A stretch of 64,000 nucleotides of DNA from JACTOJ01 sp032335695. GTDB taxonomy: Bacteria; Bacillota; Clostridia; Clostridiales; Clostridiaceae. The DNA lies in contig NZ_JACTOJ010000011.1 of the NCBI RefSeq assembly GCF_032335695.1, positions 62,001 to 126,000 of the forward strand, in the 5' to 3' direction. Every line of letters begins with the position of its first letter. The first letter of the stretch is position 1. A program made the translations under genes and the position numbers. Under the pieces are notes generated by a model. It was not told the origin of the DNA and searched no databases. It saw nothing but the letters and a program-made list of their open reading frames with translations. Positions 31,581-41,071 of this stretch are shown in pieces.

Positions 31581-32597
31581 TTAACTCTTAGCCGGAAGTT
31601 TGTCCAAAGTATCAAATTCATAGCCTTGAGCTATTAATTTTTTAAGTAAGTCATCTAATATTTCAGCATTAGTTTTAGATTCTGGATGTAAAAGTATTAT
31701 AGCTCCATTATGGACACTTTTTAATATAGAAGTCTCCGCCTTAGTCGGATCTGGCTGCTTGTTTGGATCCCAATCCTCATAGGCAAAGCTCCAGAATACA
31801 GATTTATATCCAAAGGTATTTGTTAAGTATAGTGAACGTTCACTGTATTCACCCATTGGCGGTCTAAAAAATTTAGATATATTTTTGCCAGTCAGTTGAT
31901 TGAAGGCTTGTTCTACGCCAGCGAATTCATCATTAAATTTTTTAGGATCTGTTATACTTGGCATTGAAAGGTGGCGAACGCTGTGATTTGCAGCTAAATG
32001 ACCTTCAGCCACTATCCTTTTTACATTGTCAGGCGAAGATTTTATATAAGGCTGAGTCATAAAAAATGAGGCATGTACATTATTAGCTTTAAGAGCATCT
32101 AAAAGCTTTGGAGTGTACCCAGCTTCGTAACCTTCATCAAAAGTCAGATAAATGACTTTCCTGCTAGTATCCCCTACGTAGTAAGCATTGTAAGGAGTAA
32201 TCCAATTTTTAGATTCAGCAGGTGAATCAGGTATAGTGTTATCTGCATGTTTCATAAAGTACCAAGACTTTTTTACATTAGACAGTGAATTCATCTTATT
32301 CACATCTACATTATTTACTAAACTAGCCACATTCACATATGGGGAGTTATTAGTATCGTTAGTTCCTTCAGTTGAATTGCTGGTATTAGAATTTGTATTT
32401 TGCTGAGATTTTGAATTATTATCAGCAGGTTTACTGTTCTTTTCACCAGGTTTTGCTACAACCGCAGAAGTAGCTTTAGTAATAGCTTTGCTGTCTTTTT
32501 TTTGGCCGCCAAGCTGTGAAAAATAATAAACAGAAGCCGAAGCGGAAAAAATTAATGCAACAGCAGAAAAAATAAGAATTCTAGTATGTTTATTCAT
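31581..32597 (-). CDS. pdaA: PdaA-like peptidoglycan polysaccharide deacetylase
   Basis: Secreted or membrane-anchored NodB-domain enzyme of 338 residues, with an N-terminal signal/anchor (about 6-28) and a Ser/Asn/Lys-rich linker to ~75. The catalytic motifs are YLTFDEGYEAGY (motif 1), the metal-binding HSVRH (motif 2), RPPMGEYS (motif 3), SVFWSFAYEDWDP, and ILLHPES near the end. The TFD-x-GYE form and downstream sequence match PdaA, which deacetylates MurNAc to form muramic delta-lactam in spore cortex. That would imply a sporulating host. Motif 1 has Glu where B. subtilis PdaA has Asn. Monocistronic. Confidence 0.88.
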   Translation of the reverse strand: MNKHTRILIFSAVALIFSASASVYYFSQLGGQKKDSKAITKATSAVVAKPGEKNSKPADNNSKSQQNTNSNTSNSTEGTNDTNNSPYVNVASLVNNVDVNKMNSLSNVKKSWYFMKHADNTIPDSPAESKNWITPYNAYYVGDTSRKVIYLTFDEGYEAGYTPKLLDALKANNVHASFFMTQPYIKSSPDNVKRIVAEGHLAANHSVRHLSMPSITDPKKFNDEFAGVEQAFNQLTGKNISKFFRPPMGEYSERSLYLTNTFGYKSVFWSFAYEDWDPNKQPDPTKAETSILKSVHNGAIILLHPESKTNAEILDDLLKKLIAQGYEFDTLDKLPAKS

Positions 32598-32694
32598 GTT
32601 TTAAGACCCCTATCTCCTTTGCTTTTTTGTATAGACAATATTATAATACGTGAATAATAAAAAAAAGTATATAGAATAGAGGCCTATAAATAAG

Positions 32695-32724
32695 AAAAAA
32701 ACACTGTAATTTTTAACAGTGTTT
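32695..32724 (-). terminator. Terminator of the DEAD-box helicase gene
   Basis: On the minus strand, AAACACTGT pairs with ACAGTGTTT followed by a U-run, about 10 bp after the helicase stop. Confidence 0.88.
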
Positions 32725-32733
32725 TAAACATAA

Positions 32734-34308
32734 TTAAGCTCTAGTTTTTTTAGCTATTTCTATCTTTAATTTTCTACCGGAGAACTTTTTACCATTACAA
32801 TTCTTAAGTATTGTATTTACTAAAGGCTCCTGAATATTAACAAAGGTAAATTTCTCTAATATGTCTATGCTTCCAACATTTTCACGGTTTACTCCAGCAT
32901 TTTTATTTAAAAATTGAAGAAGGACTTTAGGAGTCAAACCATCTATTCTTCCTACAGTAAAGAACAATCTTATAAATTCTTCCGAAGATCCAATTTCGTT
33001 TTCTGTATAATCATAGCTGACTTCTTTGTCATATACTATCTTCATAAGTGCTGCAGCTACATCTACTAGAGTGAATTCATCATCCATCTCAGCAGCTAAT
33101 TCCATAAACTTTTTATGTTCACCAGCTTCGATGGTGTCCTTAATTCTTGATAATATATTTTGGTATTTTGCATTAAAAATATCATCAACAGTAGGTATGT
33201 CTTTTCTCTTGATTTTACTCTTAGTAACCTTCTCTATCTGCTTAAGAGTAATGTATTCTCTAGCTGTAACAAGAGAGTAAGCCATTCCTTCTCTTTTAGC
33301 TCTTCCAGTTCTTCCTATTCTGTGTACGTAGGATTCTATATCCTGAGGAAGGTCGTAATTTATAACATGAGATACATTTTCTACATCTATACCTCTTGCT
33401 GCAACGTCAGTAGCAACTAGAAATTCTAGATTGCCTTCCTTAAATTTCCTTAAGGTGTTAAGTCTTTGGTTTTGGTTCATATCACCATGCATACCTTCAA
33501 CATTGTAGCCTCTTGACTGAAGTCCTTCAACTAGCTCATCAACACCTTTTTTAGTCTTACAGAATATTATCGCAGCAGTAGGTTCATCCACATCAAGAAT
33601 TCTGCAAAGGCATTCAAATCTGTCTTTTTGCTTAACTTCATAATAAAATTGAGATACAGTGGATACGGTCATAGCATTTTTTACTATAGAGATATGCTTT
33701 GAATCATTCTTTAGATATCGTTTAGCAAGCTTTTTAATTTCATCTGGCATGGTGGCTGAGAATAAAAGAGTTTGTCTTTCAGAGTTAGACTTCTTTATTA
33801 TTTCCTCTATATCATCTATAAATCCCATATTAAGCATTTCGTCGGCTTCATCAAGCACTAAATACTCAATTTTAGATAAATCCAGCACATTTCTTCTTAT
33901 AAGATCCAATACTCTTCCAGGAGTACCAACAACTATGTCCATTCCATTTCTTAATGCTCTTATTTGTCTGTCAATAGGCTGACCGCCATATACAGGTAAA
34001 AACTTGGCTTTAGAATATTTTCCTACTCTAGTAAGTTCATCGTTAACCTGAATTGCTAATTCTCTTGTAGGTGCTAGAATTAATGCAAATATAGAATCTT
34101 TTCTTTGGGTAAACTTACTTAAAATAGGTGCTCCAAAAGCTAGAGTTTTTCCAGTTCCTGTTTGAGCCTGACCTATTCCGTCAAATCCTTCTAAAAGTAC
34201 AGGTATAACCTCTGCTTGAATACTTGATGGCTCTTCGAACCCCATATCATCAATAGCCTTTAGCACATTTTCGCTAAGACCTAAATCACTAAATTTTTTA
34301 TTTTCCAT
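32734..34308 (-). CDS. DEAD-box RNA helicase with DbpA-type RNA-binding domain
   Basis: A 524-residue ATP-dependent RNA helicase. The Q-motif GFEEPSSIQ, Walker A AQTGTGKT, PTRELA, the DEAD box in VLDEADEML, SAT and HRIGRTGRA motifs are all intact. The C-terminal ~75 residues (FFTVGRIDGLTPKVLLQFLN... KFSGRKLKIEIAKK) form the DbpA/YxiN RRM, which in that subfamily targets 23S rRNA. A ribosome-assembly or cold-stress role is therefore likely. The 200-bp region upstream, before the divergent sigma factor, may hold a long leader, as is common for such genes. Confidence 0.93.
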   Translation of the reverse strand: MENKKFSDLGLSENVLKAIDDMGFEEPSSIQAEVIPVLLEGFDGIGQAQTGTGKTLAFGAPILSKFTQRKDSIFALILAPTRELAIQVNDELTRVGKYSKAKFLPVYGGQPIDRQIRALRNGMDIVVGTPGRVLDLIRRNVLDLSKIEYLVLDEADEMLNMGFIDDIEEIIKKSNSERQTLLFSATMPDEIKKLAKRYLKNDSKHISIVKNAMTVSTVSQFYYEVKQKDRFECLCRILDVDEPTAAIIFCKTKKGVDELVEGLQSRGYNVEGMHGDMNQNQRLNTLRKFKEGNLEFLVATDVAARGIDVENVSHVINYDLPQDIESYVHRIGRTGRAKREGMAYSLVTAREYITLKQIEKVTKSKIKRKDIPTVDDIFNAKYQNILSRIKDTIEAGEHKKFMELAAEMDDEFTLVDVAAALMKIVYDKEVSYDYTENEIGSSEEFIRLFFTVGRIDGLTPKVLLQFLNKNAGVNRENVGSIDILEKFTFVNIQEPLVNTILKNCNGKKFSGRKLKIEIAKKTRA

Positions 34309-34509
34309 TCATATTCCTCCAAACGTAAATCACTTCATTATAATATAGTATCTCAATAATAACAAGACTTAATTATAAAATACGATAGAAATATTTTATA
34401 ATTTTGCGCCAAATATAGGAAACTTTTTTCAATATATGGTGTCTTATATATAGGATAATTGATATTATTAATTTTATAAGTGTTTTAATTTGGGGGAGCT
34501 GGCAAATGT

Positions 34510-35088
34510 ATGGAAATTCAAATTTTGGAAGACTTAATTGAAAAGACGATTTCAGGAGATAAGGTTGCCTTTAGAAAGCTTTATGATGTGTATAAGGGCA
34601 AAGTATATGCTACAGCTAAAAATATTACCAAAGATGAAAAAGCAGCAGAAGATATTTTGCAGGAAGTCTTTGTAACGGTATATACAAAGTTATACAAACT
34701 TAAGAAAGCTGCAGCTTTTGAAGTGTGGCTTTACAAAATAGTAATTAACAGCTGCAACAACTATTTTAGAAAAAATAAAAGAAGTATTACCTGTGAAGAC
34801 AGCATTATAGAAAATTTGTCAGGAGAAGCTGGAGAAATGCCAAATGAAATCATAGAAAGGAAGGAAGCCTATACTGAATTAAAAAGCTGTATAGACAGGT
34901 TGTCTGACAAACTAAAAATATGTATAATTTTTTATTATTTCAATGATATGAGCATAAAAGAAATTGCGGATATTTTAAATTGTTCAGAGGGTACGGTAAA
35001 GAGCAGACTATTCAAAGCTAAAAAAAATCTTGGAAAAGATTTAATGTCAATAGGAAGTGAGGAGGGAAAAGCATATGAATATAGATAA
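34510..35088 (+). CDS. ECF-type RNA polymerase sigma factor
   Basis: A 192-residue sigma factor. Region 2 is AFRKLYDVYKGKVYATAKNITKDEKAAEDILQEVFVTVYTKL, written here in part, and region 4 has LKICIIFYYFNDMSIKEIADILNCSEGTVKSRLFKAKKNL. It has GGGGGAG about 10 nt before the ATG. It overlaps the next gene by 14 bp; that gene encodes a single-pass membrane protein and is the probable cognate anti-sigma factor. The target promoters are unknown; no obvious duplicated -35/-10 autoregulatory motif was found by eye. Confidence 0.9.
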   Translation: MEIQILEDLIEKTISGDKVAFRKLYDVYKGKVYATAKNITKDEKAAEDILQEVFVTVYTKLYKLKKAAAFEVWLYKIVINSCNNYFRKNKRSITCEDSIIENLSGEAGEMPNEIIERKEAYTELKSCIDRLSDKLKICIIFYYFNDMSIKEIADILNCSEGTVKSRLFKAKKNLGKDLMSIGSEEGKAYEYR

Positions 35089-36697
35089 GCTATTAGAGGA
35101 AATGAAAGAAGAAAATAAGAAACATCCAAATTCTCAGGTATATGAAAAGTGCTGGAATAATATTCTCTCTTCAATAGAATTTAAAGAAAAACAAAATGAC
35201 AAGCTATCTTTTAAATTTTATAAATTAAATAAAAAATATTATTTTTCAAAGATTGCTGCCGCTATACTTGTGGTGGCTATATCAGCATCAATTCCATTCG
35301 GACTAGAGTACGGCGAAAAATATATTAACAATAAAAAAAGTGGAATTCAGAACCAGAATGGTAAAGTAGCTTCAACCAAAAGTGATGAAAATAAAATTAC
35401 TGATTCAGATACTGCAGTAAATTCGGAGAATCAGGTACCAAAGACCAATAGCTCGGAAGCAAGTCAGGATAGTGATCAAAGACCTGAAGCTAAAAATTTA
35501 GCTGAATACTATGTAAAGGCGTATAATGCTATTGAAAAAATAGGAGAAAGCAAATATAAGAAGTTTTCTATATATTCAAATCAGGAGTTGTATTACGATG
35601 TGGATGCCAAGAAAAATTATTATATGATAAGTCTATACGAGCAGAGAAGTGATAGTGTAATTCCTAAAGCAGAGCAGTATTACGTATATACTGATGATTT
35701 TTCTACAAAGCTTGAAAACAGTTATGGTCAAGATTACAATATTTCTGAAAACAGCATAGCTATATTGATAAATAAAGCAGATAATCTAGGTATAACAGAT
35801 TATTCTGAAATAGCTAGAGATATAGGAGTATCAGGGAATTATACAAATTCTTTACCTGATAAGGGCAAGGATATACCAGATGATTCTTATATGTATAAAA
35901 ATAATAAGAATATATATTACACCTATGATAGGAATAATGGCAGTCTGTATAAATACGATAGGAAAACTTCTATTAAAAAGCAGATATATAAATTAAATTT
36001 ACAAGAATTCAGTATAGCCGCCATAGAGTTAAAAAAAGATATGGATGGTGATGGTAAGGAAGATGATATAAAATTTGACCCTGTCAGAAGCGTTCTCAGC
36101 ATTGATGGAAGTTCTATACGGACAGACAGTAGCTGTGAGTTTTCCCAATTTGATATAGTAGATATATATAAGAAGGATAAGCATAGTGAAATATATTTAA
36201 AGTATAATTTAGATAATGATTATAAGGATAATTCATACTATATATATAAAAATGGTTCCATAAGTAAGATATTGAGCAGTGACGGTGCCCCGCAGATTGA
36301 AGCTGATGGGAAAATCTTATTTAAAGGAATGATATCTCAGTTTTTCTCTACCCATAGCAAGGATGAAGAATATCAATATTATAAAGACGACAGCTTTGGA
36401 AAAATAGAAAAGGATGTATATCCAGAGAATGATGGAACTAATAGCGGAAACATTCCTACACTTAAAGTAAAACATGATTTAAAGATATACAAGTCAAAGG
36501 ATTCGACTGCAGTTGCAGCTACAGTTCATCCAGGAGAAGAGGTTAAGCTTCTTGGTACAGATGAGAAAAATTATGTTGAGATAGAAAGTGCCAGCGGCAT
36601 AAAGGGATGGTTTAAATTTGATAAATATACTAATAAGGTAGAAGAATTAAATTTAGATGAAGCTGATGTGTTTGATAATATAGTGAGAGCAGGATAG
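35075..36697 (+). CDS. Membrane anti-sigma-like protein with extracellular SH3b domain
   Basis: A 540-residue single-pass protein. The cytoplasmic N-terminus (1-~58) is acidic and helical, like a sigma-binding domain, followed by a transmembrane helix (about 62-80: KIAAAILVVAISASIPFG). A Ser/Asn/Asp-rich linker leads to an extracellular region with a calcium-loop-like DMDGDGKEDD motif (about residue 330) and a C-terminal SH3b domain (about 465-525: KHDLKIYKSKD... GIKGWFKF). The ATG at 35075 has GAGGAGGG. Overlap with the sigma gene indicates a signalling pair; the outer part may sense wall or calcium status (inference). The anti-sigma role rests on context. Confidence 0.75.
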   Translation: MNIDKLLEEMKEENKKHPNSQVYEKCWNNILSSIEFKEKQNDKLSFKFYKLNKKYYFSKIAAAILVVAISASIPFGLEYGEKYINNKKSGIQNQNGKVASTKSDENKITDSDTAVNSENQVPKTNSSEASQDSDQRPEAKNLAEYYVKAYNAIEKIGESKYKKFSIYSNQELYYDVDAKKNYYMISLYEQRSDSVIPKAEQYYVYTDDFSTKLENSYGQDYNISENSIAILINKADNLGITDYSEIARDIGVSGNYTNSLPDKGKDIPDDSYMYKNNKNIYYTYDRNNGSLYKYDRKTSIKKQIYKLNLQEFSIAAIELKKDMDGDGKEDDIKFDPVRSVLSIDGSSIRTDSSCEFSQFDIVDIYKKDKHSEIYLKYNLDNDYKDNSYYIYKNGSISKILSSDGAPQIEADGKILFKGMISQFFSTHSKDEEYQYYKDDSFGKIEKDVYPENDGTNSGNIPTLKVKHDLKIYKSKDSTAVAATVHPGEEVKLLGTDEKNYVEIESASGIKGWFKFDKYTNKVEELNLDEADVFDNIVRAG

Positions 36698-36705
36698 ACT
36701 AATAG

Positions 36706-36759
36706 AAAAAAGTGCATTTCAAAGGTATGGTACACATAATCTTTGAAATGTGCTTTTTT
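36706..36759 (+). terminator. Terminator after sigma/anti-sigma operon
   Basis: AAAAAGTGCATTTCAAAG pairs with CTTTGAAATGTGCTTTTT, followed by more T. One of the strongest hairpins in the window. Confidence 0.92.
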
Positions 36760-36837
36760 ATTAGGTTAATATTCTAAAGTAATATAGGTTATGCTATACT
36801 GATAATATTAAATTTAAATTATTATGAGGTGATTTAC

Positions 36838-37329
36838 ATGAGAAAAATAGTTTTAGCTGGCGGCTGCTTCTGGGGAGTCGAAGCTTATTTTAATACAATA
36901 AATGGAGTCATAAATACTAAGGTAGGATACGCTAACGGAAATGTTGAAAACCCTACATATGAAATGGTATGCAAGAACACAACAGGCTTTTCAGAAGCAT
37001 GCTATATAGAATACGATGAGCAGGTTCTGTCACTGAAAGAACTTTTAAATGCTTATTGGTTCATAGTAGATCCAACCATAGAAAATCGCCAGGGACACGA
37101 CATAGGAACTCAGTATCGTACTGGAATATATTTTATAGAAGCTGAAGATGAATCGGCTATAAGAGAATCTCTAGAAGAAGAGCAGAAAAAGTATGAGAAG
37201 CCTATAGTTACAGAAGTGATTCCACTTAAGAATTTTTATGATGCAGAAGAATATCATCAGAAGTACTTGGATAAAAATCCAAATGGATACTGTCATATAC
37301 CAAGAGAGCTTATAGAGAAAAAGAAATAA
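36838..37329 (+). CDS. msrA: Peptide methionine-(S)-S-oxide reductase
   Basis: Reduces methionine S-sulfoxide in proteins. At 163 residues it has the catalytic GGCFWG (Cys10), the VGYANG and PTYEMVC segments, DPTIENRQGHDIGTQYRTGIY and the C-terminal EEYHQKYL. Further cysteines (46 and others) may serve as resolving residues. The ATG at 36838 has GAGGTGAT; the ORF extends nine bases further upstream without a site. The ABC-F gene follows 13 bp later, so they may be co-transcribed. Confidence 0.95.
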   Translation: MRKIVLAGGCFWGVEAYFNTINGVINTKVGYANGNVENPTYEMVCKNTTGFSEACYIEYDEQVLSLKELLNAYWFIVDPTIENRQGHDIGTQYRTGIYFIEAEDESAIRESLEEEQKKYEKPIVTEVIPLKNFYDAEEYHQKYLDKNPNGYCHIPRELIEKKK

Positions 37330-37342
37330 GGAAGGATATTCA

Positions 37343-39238
37343 ATGAATATTTTAAATGTAGAGAATGTTACAAAAAGCTATAGCGAAAAAATGCTACTTA
37401 AGGATGTGAGCTTAGGTATAAATGATGGTGATAAAATAGGTGTGATAGGAGTAAATGGTACAGGAAAATCTACATTTTTAAAGATTATTGCAGGAGTAGA
37501 AGAAGCTGACCAAGGGAAAACAATTAAAAACAACTCTGCTTCTATAGAGTATCTGTCTCAAAATCCTGATTTTGACGAAGAAGCTACTGTATTAGAACAG
37601 ATATTCAGCGGTAATTCTCCTATAATGATGGCCATAAAAGAATATGAAAAAAGCTTAGCATCAGGTGATGACCATAAAATAATAGCGCTATCACAGAAGA
37701 TGGATGAGTTAAATGCATGGAATATGGAAACTGAAGCTAAAAATGTGCTTACTAAGCTTGGAATAACGGATTATACAGCTAAAGTTGGTAAGTTATCAGG
37801 TGGACAGAGAAAGAGAATAGCTCTTGCAGCTGCTCTTATAAAGTCCTCTGATTTGCTTATTCTAGATGAGCCTACTAACCATCTTGATAATGAAACTATA
37901 GATTGGTTAGAGCAATATCTAAATAAAAGAAATGGCGCCTTACTTATGATAACTCATGATAGGTATTTCTTGGACAGGGTTGTAAATAACATAATTGAGC
38001 TGGATGAAGGAAATCTATATAGATATAGCGGCAATTATAGCTTGTTTTTAGAGAAAAAGGCTGAGAGAGAAGATATAGAAGCTACAAATGAAAAGAAAAG
38101 ATTATCCCTTTTCAAGAAGGAATTAGCTTGGATAAGAAGAGGAGCAAAAGCCAGAAGTACCAAGCAAAAGGCTAGAATAGATAGGTTTGAAGCCTTAAGC
38201 CAGCAAGGAAATGCAGCTTCTGAAGAGAAGCTTGATATTTCCTTGGAAGGAAGCAGGCTTGGTAAAAAAATAATTGAGCTTAAGCATATATCAAAGTATT
38301 ATGAGGGAAAAACTATATTAGAGGATTTCGATTATATTGTGTTAAGAAATGATAGAATAGGTATAGTTGGTCCAAATGGCATAGGTAAATCTACACTTAT
38401 GAACATAATAGCTGATAAGATAAAACCTGAAAAAGGCGAAGTAGAAATTGGAGAAACTGTTAAGATAGGAATGTACTCTCAGGAAAATACTTCAATGGAT
38501 GAGAAGCTTAGAGTTATAGAATACGTCAGGGAAGTTGCAGAATGGATTACTGATGCTGAGGGTGAAAAAATAAGTGCGTCAAAAATGCTGGAAAGATTTC
38601 TTTTTCCTCCAGAAATGCAGTGGACTACCATTGGAAAGCTGTCAGGCGGTGAAAAGAGAAGGCTTTACCTTTTAAGAGTTTTGATGAGTGCACCTAATGT
38701 GCTTTTGATGGATGAACCTACCAATGATCTAGATATACAAACCCTTACTATATTGGAGGATTATATAGATAGCTTTAATGGAGCGGTCATAACAGTATCT
38801 CACGATAGATATTTTCTAGATAGAATTGCAGATAAAATTTTTGCTTTTCATGGAAATGGTAAAGTAACCATACATAATGGAAATTACTCTGATTTTAAAG
38901 AAGATATAAAAGCTGTGGAAGAAAGTATAGGCTTTGAGGATAAGAATAGAAAAAATGTGGATAAGAACAAGGAGCCTGTGGACAAAAAAAAAGAAAAAGC
39001 CTTAAAATTTTCTTATAAAGAGCAAAGAGAATATGAAGAAATAGATTCTGTAATAGAAAAAATAGAAAATGAAATAGCAGAGGTAGAAGCTAAAATAGAA
39101 GAAGCAGCATCAGATTATTCAGCTCTTCAGCAGCTGCTTTTAGAAAAAGAAAATCTAAAGCAAAGTTTAGATCAAACCATGGAAAGATGGGTATATCTAA
39201 ATGAACTGGCAGAAAAAATAGAAAATCAGAAGAAATAA
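37343..39238 (+). CDS. ABC-F ATPase, Uup/YfmR type
   Basis: A 631-residue soluble protein with two ABC ATPase domains and no membrane segment: Walker A GVNGTGKST and GPNGIGKST, signatures LSGGQRKR and LSGGEKRR, and Walker B LLILDEPTNHLD and VLLMDEPTNDLD. The interdomain P-site linker (residues ~235-310) is Arg/Lys-rich (RRGAKARSTKQKARIDRF). The C-terminal ~80 residues form a coiled coil, as in Uup/YfmR, which act on the ribosome to relieve stalling. The role is inferred from the subfamily. AAGGAAGG precedes the start. Confidence 0.9.
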   Translation: MNILNVENVTKSYSEKMLLKDVSLGINDGDKIGVIGVNGTGKSTFLKIIAGVEEADQGKTIKNNSASIEYLSQNPDFDEEATVLEQIFSGNSPIMMAIKEYEKSLASGDDHKIIALSQKMDELNAWNMETEAKNVLTKLGITDYTAKVGKLSGGQRKRIALAAALIKSSDLLILDEPTNHLDNETIDWLEQYLNKRNGALLMITHDRYFLDRVVNNIIELDEGNLYRYSGNYSLFLEKKAEREDIEATNEKKRLSLFKKELAWIRRGAKARSTKQKARIDRFEALSQQGNAASEEKLDISLEGSRLGKKIIELKHISKYYEGKTILEDFDYIVLRNDRIGIVGPNGIGKSTLMNIIADKIKPEKGEVEIGETVKIGMYSQENTSMDEKLRVIEYVREVAEWITDAEGEKISASKMLERFLFPPEMQWTTIGKLSGGEKRRLYLLRVLMSAPNVLLMDEPTNDLDIQTLTILEDYIDSFNGAVITVSHDRYFLDRIADKIFAFHGNGKVTIHNGNYSDFKEDIKAVEESIGFEDKNRKNVDKNKEPVDKKKEKALKFSYKEQREYEEIDSVIEKIENEIAEVEAKIEEAASDYSALQQLLLEKENLKQSLDQTMERWVYLNELAEKIENQKK

Positions 39239-39259
39239 ATTGAGTTTTCACCTCACCTA

Positions 39260-39511
39260 TTATATAACAAAAATAAACAGCCTTACAATTTTGAGGCTGT
39301 TTTTGCTGTGCATTTTATAAGTGTCAGGTGCATATGTGGAAACACCATTGTTACTTAAGATGTCTCGAATATTGTAGTAATAAGAATGTCTGTCAGCGGC
39401 TGAAACAATCCACATCAAAATAGAAGTGATAAAGGTAACTAATATTGCATTTCCCAAATTGTCATAAAAACTTTTTTTACCTATGGATTTTAGTTCGTAT
39501 GTTGAAAACAT
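39260..39511 (-). CDS. Small membrane protein, possible truncated DUF975 relative
   Basis: An 83-residue ORF with an excellent AAGGAGG site before the ATG at 39511 and a TATAAT -10 upstream. The N-terminus (STYELKSIGKKSFYDNLGNAILVTFITSIL) resembles the start of DUF975-type membrane proteins, but those are about 200 residues or more. Only one or two hydrophobic segments remain, and the C-terminal codons run through the terminator hairpin of the ABC-F gene. It is probably a truncated remnant; a functional small protein cannot be excluded. Confidence 0.5.
   Translation of the reverse strand: MFSTYELKSIGKKSFYDNLGNAILVTFITSILMWIVSAADRHSYYYNIRDILSNNGVSTYAPDTYKMHSKNSLKIVRLFIFVI
39276..39304 (+). 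terminator. Terminator after ABC-F gene
   Basis: AACAGCCT and AGGCTGTT with a 10-nt loop and T-run; it overlaps the 3' end of the small convergent ORF. Confidence 0.8.
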
Positions 39512-39729
39512 AAAAAACCTCCTTCTGCATATATGAAAATTATACCAAAATTTAAAGATATAAACAGTATAATAGTTGAGTTTTTTTGGAATTACTATAA
39601 TTAAGTCATTCGTCACCTATTTTTTATTTCGGATTTAGGATAAAAATCTAATAATAATCCTAACAAAAAAGAGCTTATATTTTGTTAAAAGAATAAAATA
39701 TGAAAAAAATATTAATGAATATGAAAAAA

Positions 39730-39793
39730 TTTTCATACTGGTATGAAAAAAACATGAAAATTCGTTGACAATGTACGGCATATTGTTTATATT
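39730..39793 (+). promoter_or_regulatory. Promoter and dyad of the nucleoside transporter operon
   Basis: TTGACA at 39765-39770, a 17-bp spacer and TATATT at 39788-39793 give a near-consensus promoter. A perfect dyad TTTTCATAC-TG-GTATGAAAA lies at 39730-39749, about 60 bp upstream of the expected start, inside a run of TATGAAAA-like motifs. It may be an activator or repressor site, or partly an UP element. Confidence 0.75.
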
Positions 39794-39838
39794 GGAATAG
39801 GAAAAAGAAGAGTTATATTTTGTGGAGGTGTCTTTTTA

Positions 39839-40903
39839 ATGAATAAGAAAAAAGTGTTAGCTGTCGTAGCAGCATTGACTATAGCAGCTTCTTTATTTGC
39901 AGGATGTTCAAAAAAGAGCGATAATTCTGGAACTACTAGTGATTCAACTAAAAAATCATCCTTAAAGGTTGGACTTTCAACAGATGAAAGTGGAATAAAT
40001 GATAAATCCTTTAACCAATCTGCTCATGAAGGATTACAGAAGGCTGTTAAAGATTTTGGAGTAGATTATAAGTACTTGGAATCAAAGAGTGCAGATGATT
40101 ATCAGTCAAACCTAGATTCTCTAGTTGCTGACGGAAGACAATTAATATTCGGAGTTGGTTATCAGATGGCAGACACTGTTGGTGCTGAAGCTGATAAGAA
40201 CAAAAATACAAAATTTGTTATAATAGATTCAGAGGTTAAGAAGGATAATGTTGTATCCTATGAGTTTAAAGCAAATGAAAGCTCATTCCTTGCCGGTGTT
40301 GTTGCAGCTAAGGCAACTAAGAGCAACAAGATAGGTTTCATAGGCGGTAAGGACGGAGATTTAATAAATGCTTTCGAAGTAGGCTTTGAAGCTGGTGTTC
40401 AATCAGTTAATCCAAGTGCTACAGTTAAAGCTATATATGTAAACAGCTTCGGTGATGCAAGTCTTGGTAAGACAGCAGCTGAGCAGCTTATAAATGATAA
40501 CTATGACGTTATATACCATGCAGCTGGTCAGGTTGGAATGGGTATGTTCGAAGCTGTAAAGAATGCTAATGCAAACGGAAAGAAAGTTTGGGCAATCGGA
40601 GTTGATATGGATCAGTCAAAAACTGCTCCACAGTATGCAGATATAATACTTGCATCAGCATTAAAGAGAGTTGATATGGCAACTTATGCTGCTACAAAAT
40701 CAGTTATAGACAACACTTTCAAGGGTAACACAGTTGTTTCACTAGGACTTAAAGAAGGCGGAGTTGATCTTGCTGAAACACATGTTGATTCAGCAACAGC
40801 AGATCTTGTTAAGAAGTACAGTGATGCAATAAAGGCTGATAAAATAAAGGTTCCTGCTACAAAAGCAGAATACAAAGAATTTAAGCCTACTACATTACAG
40901 TAA
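39839..40903 (+). CDS. BMP-family nucleoside-binding lipoprotein
   Basis: Extracellular substrate-binding lipoprotein (354 residues) of a nucleoside ABC transporter. The lipobox is SLFAGC (Cys23), followed by a Ser/Lys/Asn linker and the BMP/PnrA fold: GLSTDESGINDKSFNQSAHEGL (nucleoside-contacting DKSFN), FGVGYQMAD, SSFLAGVVAA, GFIGGKDGD and HAAGQVGMGMF. Downstream ATPase, permeases and deo genes fix the substrate class as purine/pyrimidine nucleosides. A terminator at 40931-40970 separates it from the ATPase gene, allowing higher expression of the binding protein. Confidence 0.95.
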   Translation: MNKKKVLAVVAALTIAASLFAGCSKKSDNSGTTSDSTKKSSLKVGLSTDESGINDKSFNQSAHEGLQKAVKDFGVDYKYLESKSADDYQSNLDSLVADGRQLIFGVGYQMADTVGAEADKNKNTKFVIIDSEVKKDNVVSYEFKANESSFLAGVVAAKATKSNKIGFIGGKDGDLINAFEVGFEAGVQSVNPSATVKAIYVNSFGDASLGKTAAEQLINDNYDVIYHAAGQVGMGMFEAVKNANANGKKVWAIGVDMDQSKTAPQYADIILASALKRVDMATYAATKSVIDNTFKGNTVVSLGLKEGGVDLAETHVDSATADLVKKYSDAIKADKIKVPATKAEYKEFKPTTLQ

Positions 40904-40930
40904 TAGCATAAAAGAATCTAATTTAAAATT

Positions 40931-40970
40931 TAAAGAGCTAGATGTATAAAATATATATCTGGCTCTTTTA
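40931..40970 (+). terminator. Terminator/attenuator after the BMP gene
   Basis: AAAGAGCTAGATGTAT pairs imperfectly with ATATATCTGGCTCTTT and ends in TTTTA. The rest of the 315-bp gap to the ATPase gene contains the promoter at 41072-41101 and no ORF. Confidence 0.75.
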
Positions 40971-41071
40971 TGATATTTATAATTCAAGAAGTATACTAAT
41001 GGAAATATGGAAATGATTTACGGGTTTTTAAGGCAGTTATGGCGCTTAAAACCATATGTAAAACTTTCATA

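Noticed and set aside
39730..39749. Operator of the 44810-45832 LacI-type regulator
   Set aside because: The dyad is perfect, but its TG centre and AT-rich arms do not fit the CG-centred LacI pattern, so I list it only as an unassigned site.
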